Source: Laburnicola sp. R22_1
Taxonomy: Eukaryota > Ascomycota > Dothideomycetes > Pleosporales > Didymosphaeriaceae
Reading direction: 5' to 3'
Assembly: GCA_014281115.1 (NCBI GenBank)
Contig: JACONQ010000005.1
Coordinates: 496,001-560,000 of the forward strand
Length of the DNA stretch: 64,000 nt
Shown here: piece after piece, positions 25,200 through 38,243 of the stretch
Position numbering within the stretch: position 1 is the stretch's first letter
Layout: every line of letters begins with the position of its first letter
The notes under the pieces: model-generated
The model's database searches: none
What the model was told of the DNA's origin: nothing
The model's input: the letters and a program-made list of their open reading frames with translations, nothing else
Translations under genes and position numbers: made by a program

Positions 25200-25418
25200 T
25201 GTTAGGGATTACCGTCCATTAGCCTATTAGACCTCTAGTCGGCCCGACGTTAATCTAACCCAGTCAGCCTAATATTAATCCGGCCCTGCGTACTAGTCCT
25301 AATTAGGTAGTACTAGCGCGTCCTTAGGGCTGCTACCGTATAGGTAGTATGCGGCACCTAGTATCCTCATTATAGTAATTTAACCTATTTAACAATTGAG
25401 CCTAATTACTCTCTTATA
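25200..25418 (+). repeat. 5' LTR of element C
   Basis: This 219-bp LTR begins TGTTAGGGATTACCG and ends CTCTTATA. It aligns with 32,279-32,452 joined to 39,913-39,957 through shared blocks such as AGTCCTAATTAGGTAGTACT and GTATGCGGCACCTAGTAT. It is flanked on the left by TTAAG. Confidence 0.85.
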
Positions 25419-28400
25419 TTATACTAGATTAATAAAAGCACGTTTATAACTAAGCGACAAGCTATAATAGGCTTTTAATTAACTAAATTATAACTCGTAA
25501 CAATATATATCACGCTCTTATAATAAGAGAAATTGTACCTATAATAGTGTATAGCTAGGCTTAATAATCCTAAACCTTTAGTTAAGCCCTATAAAACTAG
25601 TTCTACTAACGAGATAGCAAATCGTAGAAATATCCTAGAAAGGTAGGACGCTATATTAGGTTAGCGTCTATTCTCTATAGAACTAATAAACTTAGCAACT
25701 CAATTAACTCTTAGAGCTTTATAGACCCCTATTGCCGCCTCCTATATTATAAAAGACTTAGATAAAGAGAATTTAAATATACTAGATAGTAGCGTAAGTA
25801 GTAAATATATAACTATAAATAGCCAGCTAATAGAAATCTCTATAAAAAAGAGACCTACAAAGCTTATAAACTCTAAGGAGACAGTAAGTTATTCTAAATT
25901 AATAGTCGATAGACTATTGCGCGGTTAGTGTTAGGGCTCTAATAGAAAGTCTATCTTTAAAGTTGTTAATTAGCCTACTAAAGACACTCGCCTTTGACTT
26001 ATATATAATAAAGACACTAACGCACTACTATTATACTTTAAAGTTCTCTACACGCCCTTAGAGAGAGCAAAGCTAGAATAGAAAATAGTGGCAAACGTCC
26101 GCAACAGTAACTCACTATAAGAAGCTACGTTTGCTCGCAGATAGCCTATAGTATTATTTGGCCATTTTATTAGTTACGCTAATAGCGCTACTAAACTAGA
26201 AGAAGAAGTCTATTAAGAACTATAGCGTAAAAAAAGTTAGAGAGTTATATTACGCGCGTCTTTGCGCTTATAGAATAGGCGCGACTATTATTATTAGAAG
26301 CAAAACACAATGTCTAGATTAAGCAATATCGCTTAGGCTAGCGCTAGACTTAAGTTATAGAGGCCCTTACGCGTGTTAACTAGTTAAAAGAGTTAAAGGA
26401 CTTATACCGTACCCGCTATAAGGAGTAGAAGCAAAAAGTTGCAGACCTAAAGGAATAATTACAGATAACGTTGTTTGTCCTACTTAATATTCCCACGCAC
26501 GTATAATAAGACTTAAATCCTAATAATCTTAAAGTTATCTAATAGCACTAAACTTAAACGTACACTACCTCTTACGTAGGCACTTTACAATCTACTATTG
26601 CTATAGCTACTACCTAAACTGTCTATAGTAACACGCTAGGCAGACAATTAATCTCCGCACTTATAGGTATTAGTTAGACCCCTAGTTACTAGCTGCGCAA
26701 GCTAGATAAGTTTAAGGGCTCTAAGAACCGCAAGAACTATAAGCCCTAGAAAAGCTCTATTCGCGTCTACCTAAGCGCCTATAACTACGTCTTTACTACT
26801 AAGCACGCTAAGATAGAGTTTATATTTAATTATACGCTAGACGTCGTCTACTAGCGTCTTAAGTATTATATAAATTTTAATAAACTAAGTGCTTTCTAGT
26901 TAGTAAAAGATATCTTTAATATATTAGACTATAGTTACATAGCAGCGGATCCTATAGGAGAGGCGTACGCGGCAATATAAGGTAACTAGTTAAGGATTAG
27001 AGACTAGGAGAGCTTTAAGGGATAGTTATCCTATTTTAAAATCGCGACTACATCTATTAATATCCTAGACTAGTAGAAGATTATTACTACCATCTAACTC
27101 TTAAAACTCTCCTATCTAGAGGCTAACAAATAATAGTCTAACTCTAACTCCTAGACTTCTTTTATTAAAAAGATCCGCCACTAGGCCATAATTTTAAAAC
27201 TTTAGGGTCCTGCACCCAAGGTTACTAAGACTAGTAACCGCGGTAGTAGTTATATTAGAGGGGGCTAGTTAGAAAACAATAACAGAGGTAACACTAATAA
27301 TATCTTAGGCTGCACTAATACCTAGGTAAAGTTATTAATAGACAAGGGGCGCTATATTAAGTGCGGCAAAAAAATATAATAAGAATAAAGACGCGTCTTA
27401 TAAAGGAAAGGCATAGCAACCCACTAATAAGATTAAATTCCTTATTAACACTAGACTTATAGTAGCCAATATCGTTTTATTATCCTCTACCCCCACAGCC
27501 TTAACTAAGACAAATTATTTAGAAAACTAGATATTCCTATTAAAAGTTATTAGTAGAGACCTAAGTTATTACCAAAACTTATACGCAAGATTAAGGAGCT
27601 AGAGCTCTAGTTAATATAACAGTCCTCATAGCCCTAGTAGGTCGTTAAGTTGCGCTCTAATTTGCTTAACAAGATAACTCTATTAATCTATAGGGCTTAG
27701 TTTATCTTTAAGTGTTAACTATAGTTTGCTAATAGCGCTAAGTTTACTATTAATAGTCTTATAGACTCTAGAGCAATAAATATATATATTAGTTATGACT
27801 ATGTCTTTAAATAGAAACTTTGCATAGTTACCCTTAATAAGCTAGTCTGGCTACGTCTTAGTAATAGCGTTACAAAACAAGTACTTATAAAAGCAGCCAT
27901 GCTTCTAGTGTACTATAAGGACCACTTTAGTAAGAAGCTAGCCTATATTATTAATATAATAGGTTATAATATTATCTTTGGCATATTCTAGCTAAGCGTA
28001 CATAACCCTAATATAGATTAGTAGAACAAGATAATAACTTTTAACAAGTCTTTCTATATACGCAATTGCTATATAAAGGGACTACCTATTATAGTTACTA
28101 GTAAGAGTTATTAATAGTAGTTGCCAAAACTGTCTATACTAAACCTAGCGTACGTTAGAATAGACATTGTAGTCGTCTCTAGATATACCGCCTCGCTTAT
28201 AGCACTTTAGTCTAACCACTATATAATATAGTTATACTCCAAACATCTATAGTAGCTAGAGAAAATTAGTAAGTCTATAGATAAGAATAGTAAGTTAGCG
28301 GACGCAGCTAATATTAAAGTAATGTTTACGCAGTTATTTTGTGTAGACCTTATAGCCTTAACTTAAAAAGATTTTAACAAGTTGTATTAGAAGATAAACT

Positions 28401-31400
28401 AACTAGACAAGATAAGAAAGAAGATTATTAAGGCGTTACTAGCGTGGGTTCAGGATAAGTGGCAAGCTTTCATAGTCCCAGAGAATTAGTTACTACCTTA
28501 TTAATCTGGGATAAACTATAAGATTAACCTAAAACCTAGGGCAAAGTACCCAGCCGTCTAACTATATAGTATAAGTAGAAAGAAGGCCCTCGCGGTAAAG
28601 GCCTATATTAATAAAAAGCTTAGCATAGGAGAAGTACGTCGTAGTACCTCTAACTTTGCAGCACTAGTATTAGTTATTAAAAAGCCTAATAGTAGGCTCT
28701 AGATCTATGTTAACTATTAATAACTCAACGCGGCAATAGTCAAGAATAAGAACGCACCGCTTAACATACACAAGACCCTTACTAGGTTATTAGGCGTATA
28801 GTAGTTTAGCGTTCTTAACGTTATTATCGCTTTTTATAAAGTGCTTATTAGAGAGGGTAATAAGTATAAGACAGCGTTCGCAACACAGTATAGCTTATTT
28901 AAGTACCTAGTTATGCCTTTTAGTCTCTGTAACGCACTAGCTACATTCTAGTCTTATATTAATAAGACGCTCTAAGAATACCTTAATGAGCTTTATTTAG
29001 TATATATTAATAACGTCCTTGTCTTTAGTTAGACGCTAGCGAAACACAAAGATTATATACAAAAGGTTTACTAGTATTTAAAAGAGACTAGCTTATACCT
29101 TAATATTAATGAGTGCGAGTTTGTAGTTAAGAAGGTTAAGTACCTTAGACTTATTCTTACTATTAATGGCATTAAAATAGACCCCGTTAAGGTCCACATT
29201 ATAATAATATAGCAGCTTCCTACTAATATATATAAGGTATAATCCTTTCTAGACTTTATAAACTTTTATTAACAGTTTATTATTAGGTACTTGGGTTTAG
29301 CTTACGTGCTCACTAACCTAACTTATAAAGAGGCATTAGTAGAGTTTTCTCTAGAGCTAGATAAACTCGCAGCCACCTCATTTAAGTAACTTAAGCACGC
29401 TTTTATAGTGGCTCCCATCTTAGCTTATTTTAATCTAGAACTTAAAATCTAGGTAGAGAGTAATATCTCTAACTTTGTTGTTACTACTATCCTTTTATAG
29501 ATATAGTGCAATAGTGTCCTTTGCCCTATTGCCTTTATATTTATAAAAATAATCTTAGTAGAGTGCAATTACGCTATCTATAATAAAGAGCTACTAGCAA
29601 TTGTTAAGGCGTTTAAGAAATAGTAACCAAAGCTATTAGATAGTTCGCTTATTAACATCGTCTTAGACTATAGGGCATTAGAATAGTTTATAACCACTAA
29701 ATAGCTTAACTAGCGATAAGCACGCTAGACTAAGTTTTTGTCTAAGTTTAACTTTAAGATTACGTATTATCTGGGTAAGCAAGGCGGCAAGCCAAATTTA
29801 CTCACCTACCGCCCAGGCAATCTACTATAGAACGTCTATAATAACCGCCTCTAGTACTAGTTATAGACAATACTTACACCTAATTGCGTTAAATCTACTT
29901 CGCTAGCAGTTACACCCAAACCTATCCTACTAGTAGTTACATCCAAACCTATTCCTATAACAATTGTATTGCTAACTAACAACCTACTAAAGGCGCGTTA
30001 TATGCTATATACTTAGCCTATATAATACTTAGCTTAGAGAAATTAGTTATAGCTTTGGCAGCAATACTATACTAATTAAATAAGAAGGTTACTATAGACA
30101 GGACAGTTAAAAGCAACTCTCTAGAGAGTCGCAAGAGTTAGCTACTAGAATAGGCAGTTAACTTAGATAAGAATCCCTCTATATAAAGTCACATTAGGTT
30201 AGTTAACTATCTAAAACAAGCTACTACTAAGAATGCTATTCTATAGTAGATTATTAAGGCAAAATAGAATAGCATATAACGCTTACCTATAGCAGTAATT
30301 TATAATTATAGTATTATGGTTAAACTCTAGGACTGCTCTATAATAAATAGCCTAGTCTACTACTATAACTAAATCTTTATCCCTTTTAGTAACACTATGT
30401 ATATAGACGTTATACAATCCTACTATAAATCTTCTAGAGTAGGTTATACTAGCAAACACAGCACGTATTATAAAGTTAGCCAGCACTACTTCTAGCCTAG
30501 CATAATAGACTTAGTCGCTTAATACACTCGTAACTATATTACTTATTAGTAGTCTAAGCCTTTTAAAAAGCAAAAATAGGGTTTGCTACGTCTATTACCT
30601 ATGTCTAAGCAATTCTAGTTAGGCATCTCTATTAACTTTATCACGCCGTTGCCAGAATATATACAGGATAGAGTTACCTATCGTTATATTATAGTCGTAG
30701 TTAACCGCCTGTCTAAACAGCATAAATATATTACGCTACCATCGCTAAATATAGAAGTTATTATCTAAGCCTTTATTAAGTATATCTAGCGTAAGAAAAA
30801 ATTTCCCAACACTATTATCTCTAACCGCGAAGCTTACTTTACATCCTATTTTTAAAAAAAACTTTATAAGAGTGTTAGTACACACCTAGCTCTTATAATA
30901 GCGTTTTATCCAAAGGGTAATAGTTAGACTAAGATTATAAATACTATTCTTAAAGTATACCTATAGTGTTATATTAACTACACACAAAATAACTAGGTTA
31001 ACTAGCTATCCATTATACAGCTTATAACTAACTATAAGAAAAACGTATCTATAGGCATTGCGCCGCTTCTTATAATAAAGAGCTACCTTCTATAATAAGA
31101 CTTTAAGCCTATTACCCTAATTATAATAATAAAGCGTTATAAGAAACTACAATATAAGAACGCCTAATATATAGTTTAATATATTAAGAATATTATACGC
31201 TTTATAAATAAGAATCCAGCCTAGGCCTAGTTAAAGATAGAGTTTTATATAAATAAGAAACAACAGCCCACGCTGGCGTACAAAGTCGGCAATATAGTTT
31301 ACCTTAACACTCGTAATATACCCTCGCTGTGCTCCAGCAAGAGTCTAAATATTAAAAACTTAGGTCTATTTCTAATAGCCAAAGTTTTTAACAATTATAT

Positions 31401-32278
31401 ATACTAACTTAAGCTGCTAACTAGCTACTATAATATCTATCTATAGTTTTACACCTGGCTACTATATAACGCTTCCTACACTATTTACTTACTTAATAAA
31501 GAGGGCATAGTTGCAATAAACATATCTATTATCCCTCTAGCAAAATTATAGGACTATTATATTAACTTTATTATAAATAGTAAGGTTAACTACTATTATA
31601 AAAACTCTTTAATAAGTAATAAGAAACTACTTATATACAAAGTTAGATATAAGAACTTTCCTAAATAGAACGCTAATCCTAAGTAGCAACTATATATAGA
31701 TATACTAGGTTGCAAAAAGGCTATAGAGAGGTACCATCGCAATAATAATAGTAAGCCGGGTCCGCACGTACTATATAAGGACCTGGCGTTATATAAGAAC
31801 CTTATAGTAATATACCTAAGGGACAATAGAGTAGAGGACCCCGAGCTTTTAGCCCCTACGTACGCACACGCGTGGGATTAAGGTACCTCTTAAGACAATT
31901 TTATACCGCAAAGCTGCCAGGATAGGCATATAGCGCGCCCACTATTTAGATCTTTTAGATAACTTTTTTAGGTAATATATCTCTCTCTAGGCTATGCCTA
32001 ATAGAGACGCCTAGGTTGTCTTATTATTTTAGACGTAACCACTATAATACGCAGTAGAGGAGACGCTCACTTTACTAGCTTATATACTAGAAGAGGTTAC
32101 CTATAATAGTTATTTGTTCTATTATAATGTTTCTAGATAGTTCTAAATAGTTCTAGATAGTCTATAATAGTTTATAATAAATTCTAGTAATTTATAGTGT
32201 TTATTAAGTTACGTAATTAGCGCCTCTAATATATTCTTACCTTACTAGAGCTAAGACTTTTAGAGGAGGGGAAGGTAA

Positions 32279-32452
32279 TATTAGGAATCGCCGCCTATTA
32301 GCCCATCGGACCTCCAGTCAGCCTAACATTAATCTAACCTAATTAGCCTAACGTTAATCCAGCCCCGCGCACTAGTCCTAATTAGGTAGTACTAGCGCGT
32401 CCTTAGGGCTGCTACTACACAGATAGTATGCGGCACCTAGTATTCTTATTAT
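32279..32452 (+). repeat. 3' LTR of element C, first part
   Basis: This is the LTR fragment up to the insertion point of the chromovirus. It ends with ATTAT (32,448-32,452), one copy of the target duplication. The rest of this LTR is at 39,913-39,957. Confidence 0.85.
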
Positions 32453-32632
32453 TGTCACAACGCGTCCCCTGTGGCAGCGTAACCCCCTAGTTGCCCTAGA
32501 CTGGCCTAGATTAGCCTTGGCTAGGGCAGAGTTTTCTTCTTAGGCCTTGTAGCCTTTAGACCTACTTTCCTTTTTTAAGGGATCGCCTTAGTAGTGAATT
32601 GATAGATTAAGCATTGTACCCACGATCTTACA
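32453..32632 (+). repeat. 5' LTR of the chromovirus
   Basis: This 180-bp copy begins TGTCACAACGCG and ends ATCTTACA, and appears identical to 39,728-39,907. It contains one GCCTAGAT octamer (32,504-32,511). Confidence 0.95.
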
Positions 32633-32670
32633 ATACGATCCCTTACCACCTTATATCTTATCATTCCAAC

Positions 32671-34050
32671 ATGAGCGACGTCTGTCGAAGCCAACGCCTG
32701 GCCTCTGTAGCTGGCCCAAGCGGAGCGACAGTAACCAGCGAGGGGCAACCTCACGCCAGCATCGAGGACCCCGGACCAGGCCAAACTAGCACGGACAAAG
32801 GACAAACAGCCTTAAGCGCTAAAGAAGCTTAGATATAACGTTAGGAAGAGGAACTTAAGCGAGAAATCGAGATCGCAAAGAAGCGCGAGGCTATTAAAGC
32901 CTTGCAGGACCAACTCAAGATCCTGCAGGTTGAAATAGGACCTAACGATAACGAACAAAGAACCTCAACCCTTGCGAGCGACGCCGAAGCCGCGACGAAG
33001 AAGGACAAGGGCAAGGGCAGGCAACTAACGCCCGAAACTATTGAAGAGGATACAAGCGACCCTAATAATAGCAGCGACTTGTTAGAGGAGCCTAGCAGCC
33101 CTGGAGAGGACTCCCCTCCGCGTAAGAAGGGCGGACGAAAGAGCAAGCGACTAAGCAAAAAGGATAGGAGGAAGCCCCTAAGGACTAGCATCGCGCCTAT
33201 TGTCCCACCCTAAACAACAACAGCTAGCTTAGACCTACAACTACCAAAACCGCTAGAGCCTCCCTAATTTAAAGGAAGAGGCTGGAAGGAACTAAACGCC
33301 TGGGCAAGAGGCTGCGAAGATTACATTTAATACGCACCGGCCCTTAGCACTAATCTAGCCCAGACAAGGTTCGCACACCGCTATCTTGGGGACACGCAAC
33401 GCAACTTCTGGGACAGGGTAGTCTGGGAGATCCCTAAGCGCAAACGCGAGCGTAAGGTAACGTGGAAGCTAATAAAGCAGACTATAGTGGACACCCTAGG
33501 ATTGAGCTAGGAAAGAGAATAAAAGGCTCGTTAGCGCATTAAGAACGCAAAGCAGGGTTATTAGACCCTAACTAAACTCCTAAACTATCTCAAGGATCAG
33601 TAGGAAGAGACTAACCCTAATCATGCCTTAGATAATTATGACGATCAGCACATTAGCGATTTCTTCTCCGCTCTGGACAGTCGAGTAGTGGAGAGGCTCC
33701 AATAGCAACTACAGCGGTGGACCAGCCTTATCCAACTAGAGGAGACGGCCAACCAACACTGGCGGGTCATCTAAGGGCCAAAGCTAGGCAAGCGAAAGCA
33801 AAAGGATGACAATGAGGAGGCCCAAGAGGACAACGGGCGAGGCACGACCAGCCAGAAACGATCTAGGTCAAACAACACTAGACTAGGCCAGAGGCGCCAT
33901 AACCCGCAACATAAGGAACGGGATGAGCGTTGTAAGGTACAATCACTGCTAGACTAGGAAAAGAACAACTGTTTCTACTGTCACGAGCAAGGGCACTACA
34001 AAGACAACTGCCCAAAGCGAAAGACAGAGGCGGGAAAAGACAAGCCCTAG
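32671..34050 (+). pseudogene. gag of the chromovirus, with many stops
   Basis: The frame starts at ATG 32,671. It encodes a charged, coiled-coil-prone segment (about 32,830-32,960), an acidic/Ser-rich linker and a basic KKGGRKSKR-type patch (about 33,120-33,160). A capsid-like region follows (about 33,260-33,780), then a CCHC zinc knuckle, CFYCHEQGHYKDNC, at about 33,970-34,012. About fourteen in-frame TAG/TAA codons interrupt it. The first three are clustered at 32,830, 32,836 and 32,842, where Gln codons are expected. This pattern is that of C-to-T change in CpA, not of random frameshifts. The frame closes at TAG 34,048-34,050, which may be original or a former Trp codon. Gag packages element RNA; this copy cannot make it. 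Confidence 0.8.
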
Positions 34051-37000
34051 GTCATCCGTCCCTCAGACCGACGGGCTCTGTCATATACACGGAGGGACAA
34101 AGATTGCTCGCCGCAGCCACCTCGGAGGCAAGAGGCCCCCGCAAGGCTGGAGGGTCCCTAATCGCCCTAGAAGGGGTTATCCGAACAGCAGCGGGCTCCT
34201 TCAAAGTAAGGGCCCTAGTAGACTGCGGCGCGGAGGCCAACTTCGTCAGTACCAGGATGGCGGAGAGGGTCGCAGTCCAACCAAAAGCGAATGCAAACTA
34301 GACTTACAAGGCCCTAAACAGAGTTAAATTGGAGGTTCAAGGCCAGACCAAGCTGGCCTACGCGATAACGGACAGCCGTGGGCAAACCCGGGCTGGGTCG
34401 GACGAATTCGTCGTAGGGGACATCGAAGGGTTCGACATAGTGCTGGGGATGCCCTGGTTGACCAAATGGAACCCACTACCCAACTTCACCGCTCGTACAT
34501 TGCGATTTAACAACGGCAAGCGCAAATTCTAGAAGGTCGCTATGGAGGGGCCACAACAATTCGCGAATACCGCTAAGGACGCTGACAATGACTGTTTTGT
34601 CATGTATGGAGTCAGCCTAGGCCAATCCGGTCCGAACGAGACCGTTCTACCCAAGGGTTACCGAGGGAGGTTCGAAGAAGCCTTCTCAGAAGCGGACGCC
34701 GCCCTACTGGCGGACCACGGGCCTCACGAGATGTCTATTGACATTAAGGCAGACAAGAAGATACCCTTTGGACCGCTCTATAGCCTGTTGGCGCTAGAGG
34801 CACAGGTCTTGAAGGAGTACATCAAGAGGAACCTCGAAAGAGGCTGGATACGCCACTTGAAATCGGAAGCAGGAGCACTAATCCTTTTCGCAAAGAAGAA
34901 GGACGGGGGATTGCGATTATGCGTAGATTACCGTGGACTGAACGCAGTGACCGTAAAAAACCGTTACCCACTCCCACTAATCCAAGAGTCACTGGACCAG
35001 TTAGGATCCGCCGTCATATACACTAAATTGGACCTGAGGGACGCCTATCACTGTATACGAATCAAGGCAGGCGACGAATAGAAGACAGCATTCCGGACTA
35101 GATATGGCCACTACGAATACACAGTAATGCCCTTTGGGTTAACTAACGCCCCCGCAGTCTTTTAGAGCTATATTAATAGTGCGCTGTTGGACTTACTTAA
35201 CGTCTGTTGCATTGTATACTTGGACGACATCCTTATATATTCCCAGAGTGAGGAGGAACACGTTGAACACGTGAAGACAGTGCTGGATTGGCTTATCCAG
35301 CACAAGCTGTACGCCAAACTCTCCAAGTGTGAGTTCCACACCTGAGAGGTAGGCTACCTAGGGTTTGTAGTAAGCCCGGAGGGCGTGCATATGGAAGGGG
35401 ACAGAGTCAAGAGCATACAGGAGTGGCCAGAGCCTAAGTTGGTACGGGATGTGAGAATTTTCCTAGGCTTTGCCAATTACTACTGAAGATTTATTAAAGG
35501 GTTTTCAAGGGTCGCAAGCCCCCTGCACGTACTCACCCAGCGACCAGAAGGGTCGGCCTGTAGTGGTCACCGACAACGTAAGGAGGAATTGGTACCTATT
35601 GCCCTGTCAAGCGAGGCTCGGGCTGCGTTTGAGCAACTAAAGCAAAGCTTTGCTAGTGGGCCCTTGCTAGCCCATTTTAACCCTAAATTGCGCTCGAGGG
35701 TGGAGACCGACGCCTCTGGATACGCGATATCTGGCATCTTAAGTCAACCACACCCAGGGCCCCAAGGAAAGGAACAATGGCACCTAGTTGCCTTCTACTC
35801 GCGCAAGATGAGCCAGGCTGAGCGTAATTACGACACGCACGACGGAGAGCTGCTTGCAATAGTAGAAGCCTTTAAACACTGGAGGCACTACTTAGAAGGC
35901 ACTGTAGAGCAGGTAGAGCTCCTGACAGATCATGCCAACCTACAGGGGTTCATAACAACTAAAGTCCTGACCCGACGCCAGGCCTAATGGGCTGAATGGC
36001 TCGCCTCATTCAATTTTGGGATCAGACACCGCCCAGGGAAGACAAACCCGGCGGACGGACCCTCAAGGAGGCCCGACTACGAGTCGGAAGGAGCGGAAAG
36101 GCCTGATAGGACGGATAGTTCCTAAGGAAGGCTGCTCAGAGAGCTTTAAAGTAAGCTAAAGCTTGGGGGAGCTAAAACACCCCAGGAGAGGCTGGAAGAG
36201 CCTAGGCTGGCAGCCACCGCGCGGATTGCGCGACCTGGGGAAAGACCTACCCTAGAGGATGCGCAACAAGGGGAATTCAAGAACCCTTTGCTTCAAGCCA
36301 TCTCTAAAGAGATGACGAGCGACCCAACAGCGGTCAGGGTGAGGGCGAGTCTCTCGCACCCCACAGAGGATCGCCCACCGTGGATAGAGCGGTGGAGCCT
36401 AATTAAGGGTTATCTACTCCAGTTCAACGGTCGCCTGTACGTGCCGGCCGGCGTCAGGATCGAGACCTTGAGACGCTGTCATGATGATCCGCTGGCAGGT
36501 CATTTTGGTTTTGCGAGGACACTCGATATCGTCCAGAGGGAGTTCTGGTGGCCCGGGGCCTGTTGGTTTGTTAAGGATTACGTCCTGACTTGCAAGGCCT
36601 GTGCAAGGGTTAAACCCACCAGACACGCACGGTATGGCCAACTCAACAGCTTACCGATCCCGACAGGTCCCTGGCAAGATATAACAATGGACATGATCAC
36701 AGACCTCCCTGAGAGCAGGGTGCGTAACCACAAGTATGATAGTATACTAGTGATCGTAGATCGCTTTAGTAAGATGGCCCACTATACGGCTGTTCGCAAG
36801 GACATGACCGCAGCAGAGCTGGCTAAGATCTTTCGGCGGGAGGTCATACAGCTCCATGGTCCCCCAAGGTCGATAGTGACGGACAGGGGTAGCCTATTCA
36901 CATCAGGATACTGGAGCACCTTTGCGCAGTGCTTAGGGTCAAAACGGCTGCTTTCAACCGCCTTTCACCCGCAGACGGATGGGCAGACTGAGAGGCAGAA

Positions 37001-37856
37001 CCAGACGCTGGAGCAGTACCTACGAGTCTTCTGCAATTACGAGCAGGACAATTGGGCCTCGTTGCTATCAGAGGCAGAGTACTCGTACAACAACAGCGTA
37101 CACAGCTCTACGGGGAAGTCGCCTTTCCAGGCCGTGTACGGATACGACCTGCCAACCACTGGCGTGGCTGAAGAACTCTAATTGAGGGGTAACGCACCTC
37201 AGGCTATCGCTGACGTGACTAGAATGGCCCAGATAAGGGCTGTCATGCGAGAAACCATGACAAAAGCCCAGGCTTACCAGGCGAAGGCATACAACTCCAA
37301 GCACAAACTAGTAGAGTTTGCTGTGGGAGACATGGTCTACCTTGATGCACGGAACCTGGCCTTGTCAAGGCCGAAAAAGAAGCTGGACTACAAGTACTGG
37401 GGTCCCTACAAAGTTCTACGCCGAGTAGGGGATCAGGCGTACGAACTAAGCCTGCCCAAGGACTTCCAGATCCACCCAGTGTTCCACGTGTGCCTACTAG
37501 AGCGATCGGCCCCAGAGGGACTCATGCAGCGGGAGCAAAGTCCCCCCAAGGTCGTGGTACCACAAACAGGTCCAGACATATACCCAGTTGAACGGATCAA
37601 GGGTAGGACAAGAGAGAACGGCAGGTGGCTGTACGAAGTGAAGTGGAAAAGGTACGGTGACGAAGAAAACCAATGGTTGCCAGCAGAAGACATTTCCAAG
37701 ACGGCGATGAAGGCTTTCTTCAAGCGCACAGGCTTCACGGAGGACGCAAACCCGTCAGAGGTAAAGACAGGCCCTAAACGAGGCCCACAGGCCATGCAGA
37801 GGCCGGGGTCGCCCTCCAAAACAAGGAGGGGTAGAGATAACCCCAGAAAGGCCTAG
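34023..37856 (+). pseudogene. pol of the chromovirus: PR-RT-RH-IN-chromodomain, with stops
   Basis: All domains lie in one frame, shifted relative to gag. The protease is at about 34,200-34,500 (VDCGAEANF in place of a D-S/T-G core). Reverse transcriptase is at about 34,830-35,400, with YLDD intact at about 35,216-35,230. RNase H is at about 35,690-35,990, with TDASGYAISG and DGELLAIV. The integrase zinc finger (H-x4-H...C-x2-C) is at about 36,480-36,605. The integrase catalytic core is at about 36,690-37,030, with the Asp, the Asp in VTDRG and the Glu in QTERQN visible. A chromodomain lies at about 37,580-37,710. Nine stops occur: about 34,302, 34,530, 35,079, 35,163, 35,343, 35,484, 35,985, 36,123 and 37,179. 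Most lie 5' of 36.2 kb. The chromodomain assigns it to the chromoviruses, which often target heterochromatin. Confidence 0.9.
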
Positions 37857-38243
37857 ATTGGCCTAGACTAGCCCTAGCAGGTAGACAGGCAAGTAATAGT
37901 ACGCAATCGCGGACTCTGAGAAGTAATAGTGTTGTGAAACAGGCAAAAATACCGTCACAAACATGCAATATAAAGGATTATGAGAGCAAAGCACAGAAAA
38001 GCTTCTCTACCAAGAACCTAAACTAATTGGCGTCTAAGATCCATGAACCAGGGAGCCGAGCACGAACAAGCCCAATTAAGGCCAAACTAGGCCGAAGCTA
38101 CGTCTCTAGACCCATAAACAAGGCCAAACAAGGCCCTTAGCCCCTCCCGAAAGCCAAAGGGAGGCAGCAAACGCTAAAAGGGGGGTATCTCAGACTAGGA
38201 AAACGCCAGAAAGGGCCAAACAGGCCTAGAAAGCCCAAGGATC
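37857..38243. other. Spacer between pol and the antisense gene
   Basis: This is non-coding spacer rich in TAGGCC/GGCCTA-like strings. It probably holds the convergent 3' ends of the pol and antisense transcripts. A minus-strand frame at 37,774-37,968 overlaps pol and has no family features. Confidence 0.6.

Noticed and set aside
31596..31826. Minus-strand 76-codon frame near the 3' end of element C, considered as a third antisense gene
   Set aside because: It is hydrophobic, without Cys motifs or intron signals, and overlaps readable plus-strand polyprotein. There is also too little room before the LTR.
32841..33191. Minus-strand 116-codon frame opposite gag
   Set aside because: It mirrors the charged gag segment, has no domain, and has no partner exon or intron signals.
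32671..37856. Stop-codon readthrough or a recoded genetic code in gag-pol
   Set aside because: TAG, TAA and TGA all occur at scattered, non-equivalent sites where Gln, Trp or Arg is expected. That is the RIP pattern; neighbouring host genes use all three as normal stops.
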